Positions 31,701 to 40,923 are shown, counted from the stretch's first letter. The stretch: 64,000 nt of DNA from CALDSL01 sp039810245 (GCA_039810245.1 JBDHWQ010000010.1:62001-126000), one strand, 5' to 3'. Translations and numbers: made by a program. Notes: generated by a model not told the origin, from the letters alone.

Positions 31701-34700
31701 TGACGGCCACGCGCACGCCCACTCGGGCCGCGGTAACTGCCACGCGCACGCCAACCCGGCCAGCCGCGACAGCTACCCGTGTTGCGCCCACATCCGTTCC
31801 ACCGACGGCTGTGCCGCCTACCGCCGTTCGCCCGACCACTGTGCCTCCAACCACGGTTCCCCCGACCATAGTGCCTCCAACCGCGGTTCCGCCCACCGCT
31901 GTCCCACCGACCCAGGCTCCAACCCAGCCCGCGGTTGTGGAGAGCGTTACCTTCAACAGCTATGACGAGCTGAAGGCCAACTGTGGTGGCGAAGATGGTG
32001 TGAAGATTACAAACCTGAACCAGGGCAGCATCCTGCTGGCTCCCCGGCTGGCGGATCACTTCGATCAGGCTGCGCTGGATGCTGGCATCTGGTCGGCGGG
32101 CGCTCTCAGTGCCGGCGCGGCTGCGCCTTCGATGCAGAACGGCCTGCTGACCATCCCGGCTGCTGCCTTCGTGCGCTCCAACCAGGGTTTCACGCATGGC
32201 TCGTTTGAAGCCCTGGCTGAGCTGGAACCCAACTCGAACCAGGTCATCGCCTTTGGCGGGGACCAGTCTACTGGCGTGCGCTACTTCATGTTCACCGCGC
32301 AGGGCGCGGATGGCAAGCTGTATGCCATGGCCAACAACAACAGCGGCGATCAGTTTATCGATCTGGGCCCGGTTCCTACGGGAGCGCACCACTACCGTAT
32401 CGAGTGGAACGCAGCGGACGCCAGCACTGACAGCGTGAGCTTCCTGATTGATGGGGAATCGAAAGCAACCGTGACTGTACCGAATGCGGGCGCGACCAAC
32501 TGGAACCTGTACCTGGTAAACAATGGTACCGGAACCATGCGCGTAGATCAGGCTCAGATGGAGCCGGGTTACGTGCAGAGCGGCGTCTTTACCAGCAGCG
32601 TGCTGGATGCCGGCCAGATAGCCACCTGGCAGTCGCTGGATTGGAATGCGGCGCTGCAGGACGGAACCAGCCTGGTGGTCGCTTCGCGCACCTCGACGGA
32701 TGGCAACACCTGGCGCGACTGGACCCCGGTAGATGCCGGCACGCACGCGATTGCCAACCCCGACCGCTTCGTGCAGTTTACCCTGCAGCTCTCGACCTCG
32801 AATGAAAATAACTCCCCGGTGATCGACGCGATCACGCTGGGCAAGGTGACGAGCCAGGCGCAACCTACACAGGTTGCGCCGACCCAGCCGCCGGCGACCG
32901 CCGTGCCTCCCACTGCGGTCCCACCCACTGCCGTGCGCCCGACCAGCGCGCCACCCACCGTGGCGCCGCCGACCCAGGCGCCCACACAGGCTCCCACCCA
33001 GATACAGCCGACCGCCACGCGCGCCGTGACGGCCACGCCCGGGGTGACGCCTACCCGCACTTCCCCCACGCCTACCAGCCAACCACCGAGCTCAGCCAAG
33101 GTGAGCAACCTCAATGTGACTGCCGGCAACCCGGCGGTGTACGAGAAGTTTGAGGTGCAGTTCGCCGTGCAGACTTCGGCCAAGAGCCTGGATATGCCAT
33201 TTGACCCCAACCCGCCCGCGGGTGTTGCCCCTGGCGCCGGTATCACTGTCAATGGCCTGTTCTCTTCGGATAACTGGAAAACCACCATCACCCAGCCGGG
33301 TTTTGTGTTCCAGCCGTATAACCACACCGGCGCAGGCGAGCAGGATAAGTTCATCCCGGTAGGCAAGCCCATGTTCGCGGTGCGCTTTGCCCCGCAAAAA
33401 GCCGGGTCGTGGCAGTACCGCCTGAGCATCCAGGATGCACAGGGTACGGTGATCTACCCGGCCACCAACCAGAACGCGCTGACGTTTGACGTGCGCGCCA
33501 CGTCCAGCAACCCGTATGCCAACCGTGGTTTTGTGAGCGTGAGCCCCACCGACCAGCGTTACTTCCAGTACCAGAACGGGGAGCCGTTTGTGGGCGTGGG
33601 CTTTAACGGTGGTTTCAACGGCAGCCAGGCCTTTGAGCAGACCATGACCAGCTACGAGCAGAACAAGATTAACTTCGTACGCCTGTGGATGGAAGGCTCC
33701 GGCATGAACGGCTCGCACTGGCTGGACTGGACCTCCTACTTCCTGAGCAACGACGGCTACCTGCCCGCTGCCAGCCTCGACACTGCCAATACCTACAATG
33801 GCAGCCCGGTTTCGCTGCGCCTCGACAACGCTAATCCCTGCCTGTTCGCCGGCTACAAACGCGGCGGGTTGGCGGTGGAACCCAATACCAGGTACGAGAT
33901 CACCGCACGGATCAAGACCACCGGCGTCACCGGTTCAGGCGACTATGGATTTGTGATCAAACAGGGTGATTGGCTGGGCGATACCTGCGACAACGCCGGT
34001 ACCGGCACGCGCATCACCGCCCCAGTTAAAGGCGACAGTGACTGGACCGAAGTGAAGGGCACGTACACCACCGGCTCCGGGCAGTCGTGGTTGGGTTTCC
34101 TGTACCTGGCGCGCGAGAATGCATCCGGCGGCCAGGTGTATATTGACGAAGTACACATGTACCGCGCCGATGATGCCACCAAAGCCGAGCTGCTGCGCCA
34201 GCCGTATGCCAATATGATCGAACACTTTGACCAGATGGGCGCTGCGCAATGGGACCTGTTCCTGCAGTCAGCCGAAAAGCATGGCGTGTACCTCAAGCTG
34301 GTCATTGATGAGAAGAACGAATGGATCCGCAACCGTATTGGCGCGGATGGCAAGCTGGCCGCATCAAGCAATGACAACTTCTACGCCGCGCCGAACACCA
34401 AAGTGCGCTGGCTGGAGCAGGCCTGGTGGCGCTATCTGATCGCGCGCTGGGGCTACAGCACGGCGGTGCACTCCTTCGAATATATCAATGAAGGCGACCC
34501 ATACAACGGCAATCACTACCAGGCCGCCAATGCGATGGCCAAATACTTTGATGACAACGATCCATCGCGCCACATGGTGACCACCTCGTTCTGGGCGTCG
34601 TTCCCGAATGCCGAGTTCTGGTCGAACCCGCAGTTCGCCAATATTGATTACGCCGACGTGCACGCCTACGTTTCGACCGGCTGGGGCCCGGATGCAAGCT

Positions 34701-35872
34701 TCATCCCTGCCGAGATGCAGGAAACGAATGCCGCGAACGTGCACTCCGGGAAGACTTCGGCGCGCCTGCCTGGCGCTTCGAACTTCAGCGTGCAGGTAAC
34801 GCCGCGCGGCGTAACCATCCAGGGGCAGGGCGAGTGGGTGATCAAGTACTGGATGAAAGCCTCGGGCTTGAGCACGAACTGCCAGTACTCCACCACCGGC
34901 AGCATGGCGCGCGTGCGCTGGATGCTGGATGGCGGTACGTACTACGGCGGTCGCGAGGGCGTGGTCCCGGCTCAGAGCGATGGGCGTGACTACATGTGCA
35001 CCTCCCCGTCGGGCACTTTTGACTGGAAACAGTTCTCCAGCACCACCGACCGTAACGGCGCTGCGCTGCCCAATACGGCGCGGCTGATCGTCAACGACAA
35101 CAATCCGCACGCGTTGAATGTGATGCTTGAAAACGCATATGGCACGGGCGGCACCGCCTGGATTGACGACCTGCAGATCATCAACCCGGCCGGGCAGGTG
35201 CAGCCGGTAATTGGCACGTTCGAAACCACCAAGTTCGCCGACGACACCGCGTTCAGCACCTATGCCTACAGCCAGATCTTTGGCGGCGGCAGCCTGCTGG
35301 GGGCGCACAAGCCCCTGGTGCGCGGCGAGACTGGCATCGATATCAATAACACCGGTTCTTATGACCCGGATATGCTCAAGGACAAGCAGGGTATCTGGCT
35401 GCATAACAATGTCTGGGCTCAGATCAACTCGGGCGGCATGTACGATATGTTCTGGTGGGTGACGGAGACGATCCCGCCGAGCATCTACTCCAACTTCCTG
35501 ACCTATCAGAACTTTATGCAGGGCATCCCGCTGAATAACGGCCGGTACAAGGAACTGGGGGCTACCACCTCGAACGCTGACTTGCGCGTGTTCGGCCAGC
35601 GCGACGACACGGCCGGGAAGATGCACCTGTGGGTGCAGAATGCCCAGCATACGTGGCGGCGCGTGATCAATGGCCCGGCGGTCACCGCGGTGAGCGGCAC
35701 GGTTTCCATACCCAACGTGCCAACCGGCACATACACGGTGGAGTGGTGGAATACCTACACCACCAGCAACCCGGTCTTCAAGACCCAGACGGTCAATTCG
35801 AATGGCTCACTGGTGCTGACCCTGCCCAACGCCCTCGCGGATGATGTGGCGGTGAAAATCACGAAGAACTAG
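28736..35872 (+). CDS. Giant secreted multidomain glycoside hydrolase-like protein
   Basis: 2378 aa, exported, probably degrading or binding polysaccharide. Order (approximate residues): Sec signal 1-42; PQQ-type beta-propeller about 90-570 (GSTGLFALNKSNGAQAW, GGADGKLYKINGSTG); PT linker 573-633; jelly-roll module 635-935; PT linker 936-1067; a second, clearly paralogous module 1067-1372; PT linker 1373-1452; DUF5060-like beta domain 1453-1592; then a (beta/alpha)8 cellulase-like domain. Likely catalytic residues are Glu1919 (EYINEGD) and Glu2198 (VRGETGID). Two carbohydrate-binding-like beta-sandwiches appear inserted in the barrel (about 1685-1805 and 2000-2160). The C-terminal beta domain ends in VAVKITKN. 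No sorting signal or anchor is seen. Substrate unknown. Confidence 0.85.
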   Translation: MHEPNHRGKSSPHTLMMILARITLILVAIVGTSIPPARAAANDVLGNLLGEIPVVSAAGEGEWTQEAHDAQRTGYISEEPQEPWTLAWTFNGPDANGGTGGHMYNAPYQAHTVTGGANVYVPAGSTGLFALNKSNGAQAWRLTSPSFNATPAYDPASGALLAGGADGKLYKINGSTGQVQGTYDAGSPINKAVMLVGSAAYVSTDNGQLHKVNTANMTRAWSYATGSTISTAAAFSARAGVVILATRDLYVHAVKDADGTAQWRVKPTSRPAQDPFTFEGFWPVVAEQHGIVFLRLNLGWDALWTGPSSGGIYPSSNAETRALLQQNSGALENLFALDLANGSKKFIPAVGYGAVELRTDATSSGLFLVAPPVPVVKVNSDGSEVAYVAFRTGQGNPPDGRWDSYLGEMVLDNTTVSGLAAGDLRFMAFPNSYMHVTDEQTPLSMAGSTIFHAHWGASESASIVDRSASKGLTAANAITMKARPAVVRRVQSCANFDPKTHYTTCGMTLINDGRYWTGPGYWTYWNVNDPPTPVSNAYSDGMKPRYTYVSNGMMVVQGNGGDLMVFRYAGGQVQPTPTSGPQPTATRPAATNTLPAPTATRPAATATQPAPTQAAPTAAPTQVQPTAAPNPSGALTLNTYDDFARNTGAESNATASDINQGSITLAARTADEFAQATLNSSLWTSGQIRSGAAAVSIAGSQLSVPGGRFVRSTAAFTRGSLQAVAQFERAAGQVVGFALQGTTSRNFLFTTQSGDGNLYALVNNNSGDQVINLGAIPSGMHRYSITWAQADSSRDSISFFIDGNAVAQMTVPNAGAANWNLFLANNGTGVLRIDEAQAAPPYASSGSFTSATLDAGAGSVWQSISWTATVPEGTGLTINARTSPDGANWKAWSGVPGSGANVANPDRYLQFTVNLNTSNTSLTPSLDSITVNKAGGSAPTATRPAATATSPAPTATRAAATATRTPTRAAATATRTPTRPAATATRAAVTATRTPTRAAVTATRTPTRPAATATRVAPTSVPPTAVPPTAVRPTTVPPTTVPPTIVPPTAVPPTAVPPTQAPTQPAVVESVTFNSYDELKANCGGEDGVKITNLNQGSILLAPRLADHFDQAALDAGIWSAGALSAGAAAPSMQNGLLTIPAAAFVRSNQGFTHGSFEALAELEPNSNQVIAFGGDQSTGVRYFMFTAQGADGKLYAMANNNSGDQFIDLGPVPTGAHHYRIEWNAADASTDSVSFLIDGESKATVTVPNAGATNWNLYLVNNGTGTMRVDQAQMEPGYVQSGVFTSSVLDAGQIATWQSLDWNAALQDGTSLVVASRTSTDGNTWRDWTPVDAGTHAIANPDRFVQFTLQLSTSNENNSPVIDAITLGKVTSQAQPTQVAPTQPPATAVPPTAVPPTAVRPTSAPPTVAPPTQAPTQAPTQIQPTATRAVTATPGVTPTRTSPTPTSQPPSSAKVSNLNVTAGNPAVYEKFEVQFAVQTSAKSLDMPFDPNPPAGVAPGAGITVNGLFSSDNWKTTITQPGFVFQPYNHTGAGEQDKFIPVGKPMFAVRFAPQKAGSWQYRLSIQDAQGTVIYPATNQNALTFDVRATSSNPYANRGFVSVSPTDQRYFQYQNGEPFVGVGFNGGFNGSQAFEQTMTSYEQNKINFVRLWMEGSGMNGSHWLDWTSYFLSNDGYLPAASLDTANTYNGSPVSLRLDNANPCLFAGYKRGGLAVEPNTRYEITARIKTTGVTGSGDYGFVIKQGDWLGDTCDNAGTGTRITAPVKGDSDWTEVKGTYTTGSGQSWLGFLYLARENASGGQVYIDEVHMYRADDATKAELLRQPYANMIEHFDQMGAAQWDLFLQSAEKHGVYLKLVIDEKNEWIRNRIGADGKLAASSNDNFYAAPNTKVRWLEQAWWRYLIARWGYSTAVHSFEYINEGDPYNGNHYQAANAMAKYFDDNDPSRHMVTTSFWASFPNAEFWSNPQFANIDYADVHAYVSTGWGPDASFIPAEMQETNAANVHSGKTSARLPGASNFSVQVTPRGVTIQGQGEWVIKYWMKASGLSTNCQYSTTGSMARVRWMLDGGTYYGGREGVVPAQSDGRDYMCTSPSGTFDWKQFSSTTDRNGAALPNTARLIVNDNNPHALNVMLENAYGTGGTAWIDDLQIINPAGQVQPVIGTFETTKFADDTAFSTYAYSQIFGGGSLLGAHKPLVRGETGIDINNTGSYDPDMLKDKQGIWLHNNVWAQINSGGMYDMFWWVTETIPPSIYSNFLTYQNFMQGIPLNNGRYKELGATTSNADLRVFGQRDDTAGKMHLWVQNAQHTWRRVINGPAVTAVSGTVSIPNVPTGTYTVEWWNTYTTSNPVFKTQTVNSNGSLVLTLPNALADDVAVKITKN
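31600..31790 (+). repeat. Duplicated PT/R-rich linker repeats
   Basis: Units coding ATRTPTRAA and ATRTPTRPA recur, and a block of about 100 bases is nearly duplicated. Unlike the PTEV arrays, the DNA units are close to identical, which points to recent expansion. Confidence 0.75.
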
Positions 35873-35885
35873 CGAAAACCGTGTT

Positions 35886-35925
35886 CCAACAGCCCGGCGG
35901 GAGAAATCCTGCCGGGCTGTTGTAT
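35886..35925 (+). terminator. Hairpin after the large secreted gene
   Basis: CAACAGCCCGGC, loop GGGAGAAATCCT, GCCGGGCTGTTG, then TATTT. The stem is strong and the T run weak. Confidence 0.7.
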
Positions 35926-36175
35926 TTCCGCCATTCCGGAGGAATGTTTCTATTGGTAATTACAAATTCCTCTCGCTTTCGCTCCGATTTTTTTGTTCAT
36001 AATCATGGTATCCATTTGTTACTTCACCAAAATATATCCACCATCTAGCACACAGGGAGGAAATCGTCATGCGTTAAGGGGTGGTATACATTCTATTGAC
36101 TTTGTTGCCCGAAAAATCTACAATTTTTGTACAGGTAAGGATTATCGGGCTCTCGGCAGAGAAAAGGAGTCAGGG
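35926..36175 (+). promoter_or_regulatory. Upstream region of the CBS gene, with promoter
   Basis: AT-rich. TTGACT (36096-36101), 17 bases, TACAAT (36119-36124) form the promoter. Before it, AGGGAGG is followed by a three-codon reading frame, ATG CGT TAA (36069-36077). Nothing else was recognised. Confidence 0.6.
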
Positions 36176-36607
36176 ATGAACATCGTCAGGCAGATGTTAC
36201 AGATTAAAGGCAACGCGGTTTGGTGCATCACGCCCGAAGCCTCAGTGTACGAGGCGCTGCGGCTGATGGCCGATAAGAATGTGGGCGCGCTGGTGGTCAC
36301 TGAGGAAGATAAGGTGGTGGGTATCCTCTCGGAACGCGATTACGCCCGCAAGGTGGTATTAGAGGGTAAGACTTCGCGCGATGTGCCCGTCTCGGAGATT
36401 ATGTCTTCACCCGTATTTTCGGTGCATCCAGACCAGACGGTGGAAGAGTGCATGGACCTGATGACGCGCAAGCATATCCGCCACCTGCCGGTGGTGGATG
36501 GCGAAGAGCTGGTGGGGATGATCTCGATTGGCGACGTGATGCGCGATATTCTCTATCGCCAGCGAGAGGAGCTTAAACGGTTCGAAGGGCGTGGCGAGCG
36601 CGCCTGA
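36176..36607 (+). CDS. Tandem CBS domain protein
   Basis: A 143-aa protein made of two CBS motifs forming one Bateman module that binds adenosyl nucleotides and senses energy state. CBS1: VWCITPEASVYEALRLMADKNVGALVV, then GILSERDYARKV. CBS2: VFSVHPDQTVEECMDLMTRKHIRHLPVVD, then GMISIGDVMRDIL. Stand-alone CBS proteins of this type are common; the partner is unknown. ATG 36176 has AAAGGAGT 7 bases upstream and matches the family start. Confidence 0.9.
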   Translation: MNIVRQMLQIKGNAVWCITPEASVYEALRLMADKNVGALVVTEEDKVVGILSERDYARKVVLEGKTSRDVPVSEIMSSPVFSVHPDQTVEECMDLMTRKHIRHLPVVDGEELVGMISIGDVMRDILYRQREELKRFEGRGERA

Positions 36608-36629
36608 GCCATATGTAGTATCGATAGGG

Positions 36630-36662
36630 AAAAGGCGGGGCCAATGCATGGTCCCGCCTTTT
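36630..36662. terminator. Bidirectional terminator
   Basis: AAAAGGCGGG, 13-base loop region, CCCGCCTTTT, between the convergent CBS and HD-GYP genes. Confidence 0.88.
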
Positions 36663-36682
36663 GTTCTTTAGTTGGTGCGCCA

Positions 36683-39600
36683 TTATTCCGGCAGGTTGAG
36701 GAATGCCTCGACCACTGCCGGGTCAAAATGCTGGCCGGACTGGCGGCGGATATACTGGATGGCTTCTTCGTACGGCCAGGCCGGGCGGTAGGGGCGGTCG
36801 GAAGTGAGAGCATCCATCACATCTACCACAGCAAATATGCGCGCCGAGAGCGGGATTTCCTCACCTTTCAGCCCGCGCGGGTAGCCGCTGCCATCCCATT
36901 TTTCGTGATGGCAGTAGGGCACGTCGAGAGCGGGCCTCAGATAACTGATCGAAGACAGCATGCGATAGGCATATTCGGGGTGCATGCGCATCAGCACCCA
37001 TTCTTCATCGGTCAGCGAGTCGGACTTGAGCAGAATACGGTCGGGAATACCCATTTTGCCAATGTCGTGCAGCAGCACACCGCGGCGCAGGTGCACCAGC
37101 TCTTCGCCTTGCACGCCCATTACTTGCGCCAGGCGGGTGGTCAGCTCGGTCACCCGGCGGCTGTGGCCCTGGGTTTCTTTGTCGCGCAGTTCCAGCGCTA
37201 ACGCCCAGCCTTCGATCGTGGCATCGTAGGCCTTGCTGAGCTCTGTTGCCTGCTGGCTGGTCTGCTCAAATAATCGCGCGCGCTGGATAGCGCTGGCGGC
37301 AATATTGGCAATCGCGGTCAGAATGTGCACTTCTTCAGGCTGGATGGGGTGCTCGTAGCCCACGGTGAGCGCGCCAAAGATGTTATCCTGGGTGATGAGC
37401 GGAACGCTGGCAATCGCCTTCACGCCATCGATCAGCTCGGGGAAGGGGAAGTGGACGTCGCTGGCGGCCTGGTTGTTGAGGTACATCTGCCCGGTGCGCA
37501 TCACCTGGCAGCACAGCGTGTCGCCGGCAGGCACTTCGCGGTCGCTTAACATGCTCCACGTGCCGCAACCCAGGACGATACGCGATTTCTGCGTGCCGGA
37601 ATCGGCCAGGGTGATAAAAGCGCCGTGAACCTGCAGCCGGTTGACGAGCTGGTTGAGAATGACCGGCAGGATATCGGCCTGGGTGATGGCCGAGCGCAGC
37701 GCGGCGCTCACCCCGGCGATGGCTTCCATCTCGCGCTCGCGCTGGCGGCGCTCGGACAGGTCATCCACGAATACCACTGCCAGGTCTTCCCCGCCAATGT
37801 TGACGGTGCGGGTACTGACGTGCACCGGAAGCAGCGTGCCATCCTTGCGCCGGTTGAGGCACTCCCAGTCATGCATCCCGCGCTGGTTTTGCAGCTCCAG
37901 GAACTCGTCCAGCGTTAGGCCCAGGCTTTGCGGGGCCAGGTCGTTGACGTGCATATTCAGCAGCTCTTCTTTGGTGAAGCCCAGCATGCGGCAGGCGCTG
38001 GTGTTGCAGTCCAGGATCTCGCCGGTGTAGGTTTCGAGGAATATCGCGCTGGACGCGGCTTCGACCAGGGCGTGGTATTTTTCTTCGTTATCGCGTAAGG
38101 CCTGCTCGGCGCGCTTGCGCTCGATGGTCATGGCGATCTGGGTGGAGACGAAATCGAGTACGTGCAGGTCGCGCTGGGTGAAGCGCGGGCCTTCGGTATA
38201 GATCTGCACCACCATTACGCCAATGGTGTTGCCGCCGCTTTTGAGTGGCACGCCTAACCAGTCGATGCTGGGCGCGCCGACTTCTTCCACTTCGCCCTGC
38301 GCCACCAGGTCGGCAAAGACCTCGGGAGAAGCCAGCAGCGGCTGGCCGGTGCGCAGCACGTAATCTGTCAGGCCTCTGCCCAGCGGCTGCGGGTCGGGCG
38401 GCGCGTCGAACTGGTCGATGTAATAAGGGAAATCGAGCTGGTTCTTTTCCGCGTCGTAGAAGGCGATGAAGAAGTTGTTGACCTGCATGAGCTGCTGCAG
38501 GCTGGTGTGGATGAGCATGTACAGCTCTTCCACCGTCTGGCAGGTGATGGCGCCCTGGGAAATCTCGTTGACCACGCCCTGCAGTTTTTGCGCCCAGGAA
38601 TGCTCGGTGATATCTTCGCCAACGCTGGAGAGGCCGACGGTATTGCCCTGCGCGTCGCGCAGAATGGTGGTATTCCAGCTCATCAGGCGGCGCTCGCCGT
38701 TGCGGGTTAAGATGTGGTTTTGCCCGTGCGGGATCAGGCGACCTTCCTGCATCATGATATTAAATGAACGCAGCACGCGGGCGCGATCTTCGGGTGGCAC
38801 AACCGTTTCAAACCAGTTCTGGCCGAGCACATCTTCCTGGCGGAAGCCGGTGAGCTGGCAGAAAAATTCATTGACGAACAGCACGCTGCCATCATTGGAA
38901 AGCAGGATGGCCACAAGCTGGATGTTTTCGAGCAGCTCGCGGAAGCGTGTTTCAGAAATACGCAGGGCATCTTCCGAATTTTTGCTTTCGGTGATGTCGA
39001 TGCCTACCGACTGGTATTCCACCAGGTGATCACCATTATAGATCGGACGGTTGGTCCAGCGTGTCCAGCGCACCTGGCCGCTGTTGAGCACCGTTTTCCC
39101 TTCGATCGTGATACGCTGGGTTTGGCCACTGCCTTTCTCAAGGCTTTCGCGTATGTTTTCGCGCTGGCCGTCAGACATCAGATCATAAATGCTGCTACCA
39201 AGCAGGTCGGCACGCTCACGCTCAAAGAATGCGCACAGTGTCTCGTTGACGTACACCAGCGTGCCATCCGGGCGGAAGCGGCAGATGAGCGCCGGGCTAT
39301 CTTCGATCAAGGCGCGGTAGCGCGCTTCGCTCTCCAGCAGTGAATTTTCGGCGATCTTGCGATTGGTGATGTCACGTCCGATGGACTGAATTTCGGTCAA
39401 ATGCCCATGGTGACCGGGGATGGCCTGGTTGGTGACCTGCACCCAGCGCGTATCGCCTAGCGCGGTGATGACCGGTACTTCAATCACCGCCATGCGCGGG
39501 TTACGCAGCAGGGCCTGGAAGGTGCGGCGCGCGTTGTCCTGGCGCTCCTTCGGGATGAAATCCAGCAGGCATTTCCCGATCAGAATTTCGCGCTCTATGC

Positions 39601-40078
39601 CGAGGAACTGGCAGCTGGCGGCATTGGCGTAGCTGATGGTTCCATCGGGCAGATAGCGCATAATCAGGCTACTCTGCTGATCGGCGATGGAACGATAACG
39701 CTCTTCGCAATCACGATGGGTCTCATCGCCTGTTGAACTGGCAGTTTGCAGCTCCTCGATCAGCACCAGGCATGCGGTTTCGCCTTCCCACTCGGTTTCG
39801 GTGATGCGCATACGCAGCGGCAAGGTTTCCGGCTGGTTACCGGCACGAATGACGCGCACGCTGATCGAAAGTACCTCTACGTCGCCGGACAGGTGCAGGG
39901 TAGGTAGCTCAAAAATATCGCCGGATTGAATGCGATACTGGCGTTGGGCGATGCTGTTGGCATAACAGACCATCCCGCGCGCGTCAACAATCAGCGAGCC
40001 ATGCGGTACGAGCGCAGCAAGGCGCTCAAAGGCATCGTCGCAGCCGGAATGAACCGCATTAGGCGAATATTGAGCCAT
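36683..40078 (-). CDS. PAS/GAF sensor with HD-GYP cyclic-di-GMP phosphodiesterase domain
   Basis: 1131 aa, no membrane helices, so a cytoplasmic sensor. Order: a degenerate PAS (about 15-110); three PAS domains (starting near ERYRSIADQQ, ARYRALIEDS and TRFRELLENI); GAF (about 495-660); PAS (EKYHALVEAA); GAF (about 790-950); C-terminal HD-GYP. Catalytic signatures are intact: LLHDIGKMGIPD near 1000 and HHEKWDGSGYPRGLKGEEIPL, so hydrolysis of cyclic-di-GMP is expected. The PAS domains could bind ligands or cofactors. The start is ATG 40078, next to an in-frame TTG. GGTGTACACC, a perfect palindrome, lies about 15-25 bases upstream. Confidence 0.92.
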   Translation of the reverse strand: MAQYSPNAVHSGCDDAFERLAALVPHGSLIVDARGMVCYANSIAQRQYRIQSGDIFELPTLHLSGDVEVLSISVRVIRAGNQPETLPLRMRITETEWEGETACLVLIEELQTASSTGDETHRDCEERYRSIADQQSSLIMRYLPDGTISYANAASCQFLGIEREILIGKCLLDFIPKERQDNARRTFQALLRNPRMAVIEVPVITALGDTRWVQVTNQAIPGHHGHLTEIQSIGRDITNRKIAENSLLESEARYRALIEDSPALICRFRPDGTLVYVNETLCAFFERERADLLGSSIYDLMSDGQRENIRESLEKGSGQTQRITIEGKTVLNSGQVRWTRWTNRPIYNGDHLVEYQSVGIDITESKNSEDALRISETRFRELLENIQLVAILLSNDGSVLFVNEFFCQLTGFRQEDVLGQNWFETVVPPEDRARVLRSFNIMMQEGRLIPHGQNHILTRNGERRLMSWNTTILRDAQGNTVGLSSVGEDITEHSWAQKLQGVVNEISQGAITCQTVEELYMLIHTSLQQLMQVNNFFIAFYDAEKNQLDFPYYIDQFDAPPDPQPLGRGLTDYVLRTGQPLLASPEVFADLVAQGEVEEVGAPSIDWLGVPLKSGGNTIGVMVVQIYTEGPRFTQRDLHVLDFVSTQIAMTIERKRAEQALRDNEEKYHALVEAASSAIFLETYTGEILDCNTSACRMLGFTKEELLNMHVNDLAPQSLGLTLDEFLELQNQRGMHDWECLNRRKDGTLLPVHVSTRTVNIGGEDLAVVFVDDLSERRQREREMEAIAGVSAALRSAITQADILPVILNQLVNRLQVHGAFITLADSGTQKSRIVLGCGTWSMLSDREVPAGDTLCCQVMRTGQMYLNNQAASDVHFPFPELIDGVKAIASVPLITQDNIFGALTVGYEHPIQPEEVHILTAIANIAASAIQRARLFEQTSQQATELSKAYDATIEGWALALELRDKETQGHSRRVTELTTRLAQVMGVQGEELVHLRRGVLLHDIGKMGIPDRILLKSDSLTDEEWVLMRMHPEYAYRMLSSISYLRPALDVPYCHHEKWDGSGYPRGLKGEEIPLSARIFAVVDVMDALTSDRPYRPAWPYEEAIQYIRRQSGQHFDPAVVEAFLNLPE

Positions 40079-40407
40079 CAATACCCCTGGTGGTGTACAC
40101 CGGTTGGTTGGCAGACTGGTTGGAAACAGGTCATAGGTTCATCCTGGTGGCGTGCTGGAGTGAAGGCGGCAAGGTGTCACCCAGGAGCATCAGGCATTCC
40201 CCACTACCATTAATCATTAACGCGGCCTGCTGGCACGTGTTTCGGTAGTCACCTTACAAAACTGTAAAGTGCGCCGGGCGGAAAGCCTCGATGGCGCTTC
40301 ACTTCAGATCAGTGTCGGATACCCCATTATAATCATCCTGCGCGTTGAGTCGAGGGATGTATAATGCTTATGACCTTACCCTTTTGTAAGCTGAAGGAGC
40401 CTCGCAT
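40079..40407. other. Intergenic region between divergent genes
   Basis: 329 bases without a gene. Contains the palindrome GGTGTACACC just before the HD-GYP gene, an inverted repeat TTACA-AAAC-TGTAA near 40252-40268, TATAAT on the minus strand near 40328 and TATAAT on the plus strand near 40360. These suggest divergent promoters, but the -35 boxes are weak. Confidence 0.4.
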
Positions 40408-40854
40408 ATGGAAATCCGTTTTCGTCCGGTAACCCGGGAGAACTGGTCCGTAGTGGGCAAGCTGCGCGTGCGGCCCGACCAGGAAGGCTACGTAGCGCCA
40501 AATTTCCTTTCCCTGGCCGAAGCGCATTATTACCCTGACCTGGTTCCGCAGGCGATTTATGACGGCGACCTGCTGGTGGGTTTCCTGCTATACGGCTATG
40601 ACGGTGAGGAAGATAGCCATTGGGTGGTGCGCCTGATGATCGACCAGGCCTTCCAGGGCCGGGGCTATGGCCGCGCGGCCATGGTGCACCTGCTGGCCAT
40701 GCTGCGTGCCATTCCAGGTTGCCGGCGTATTCGCATCAGTTACGAGCCGCACAACCAGCCCGCGCGCGACCTGTACCTGAGCCTGGGTTTCGTGGAGACC
40801 GGCGAGGTGATCAGCGGCGAAACTGTGGCGCAGATTGTGGTGGAACAGGGCTGA
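40408..40854 (+). CDS. GNAT acetyltransferase (diamine/spermidine-type)
   Basis: A 148-aa acetyl-CoA-dependent N-acetyltransferase. The acetyl-CoA loop is QAFQGRGYGRAAM (Q/RxxGxG/A), preceded by the strand WVVRLMIDQ. The start IRFRPVTRENWSVVGKL, followed by VAPNFLSLAEA, resembles the SpeG/Bacillus PaiA-like diamine acetyltransferase group. The substrate is not certain. AAGGAGCC precedes the ATG. It opens a long rightward run of small enzymes. Confidence 0.85.
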   Translation: MEIRFRPVTRENWSVVGKLRVRPDQEGYVAPNFLSLAEAHYYPDLVPQAIYDGDLLVGFLLYGYDGEEDSHWVVRLMIDQAFQGRGYGRAAMVHLLAMLRAIPGCRRIRISYEPHNQPARDLYLSLGFVETGEVISGETVAQIVVEQG

Positions 40855-40923
40855 GGCGCATCCGGCGCGCCTTGACGCCCATGCCTGACCGCCGTGAAAC
40901 GCATGTATGCAAAGGAAAAGAGT

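Noticed and set aside
30638..33082. 814-residue minus-strand open frame
   Set aside because: Lies inside the giant secreted gene; Gly/Arg-rich low-complexity product without a ribosome site, a by-product of GC-rich codons.
34364..35650. 428-residue minus-strand open frame
   Set aside because: Antisense to the catalytic part of the giant gene; no supporting signals.
35993..36175. N-terminal extension of the CBS protein
   Set aside because: It would run across the promoter at 36096-36124; ATG 36176 has a strong ribosome site and matches the family start.
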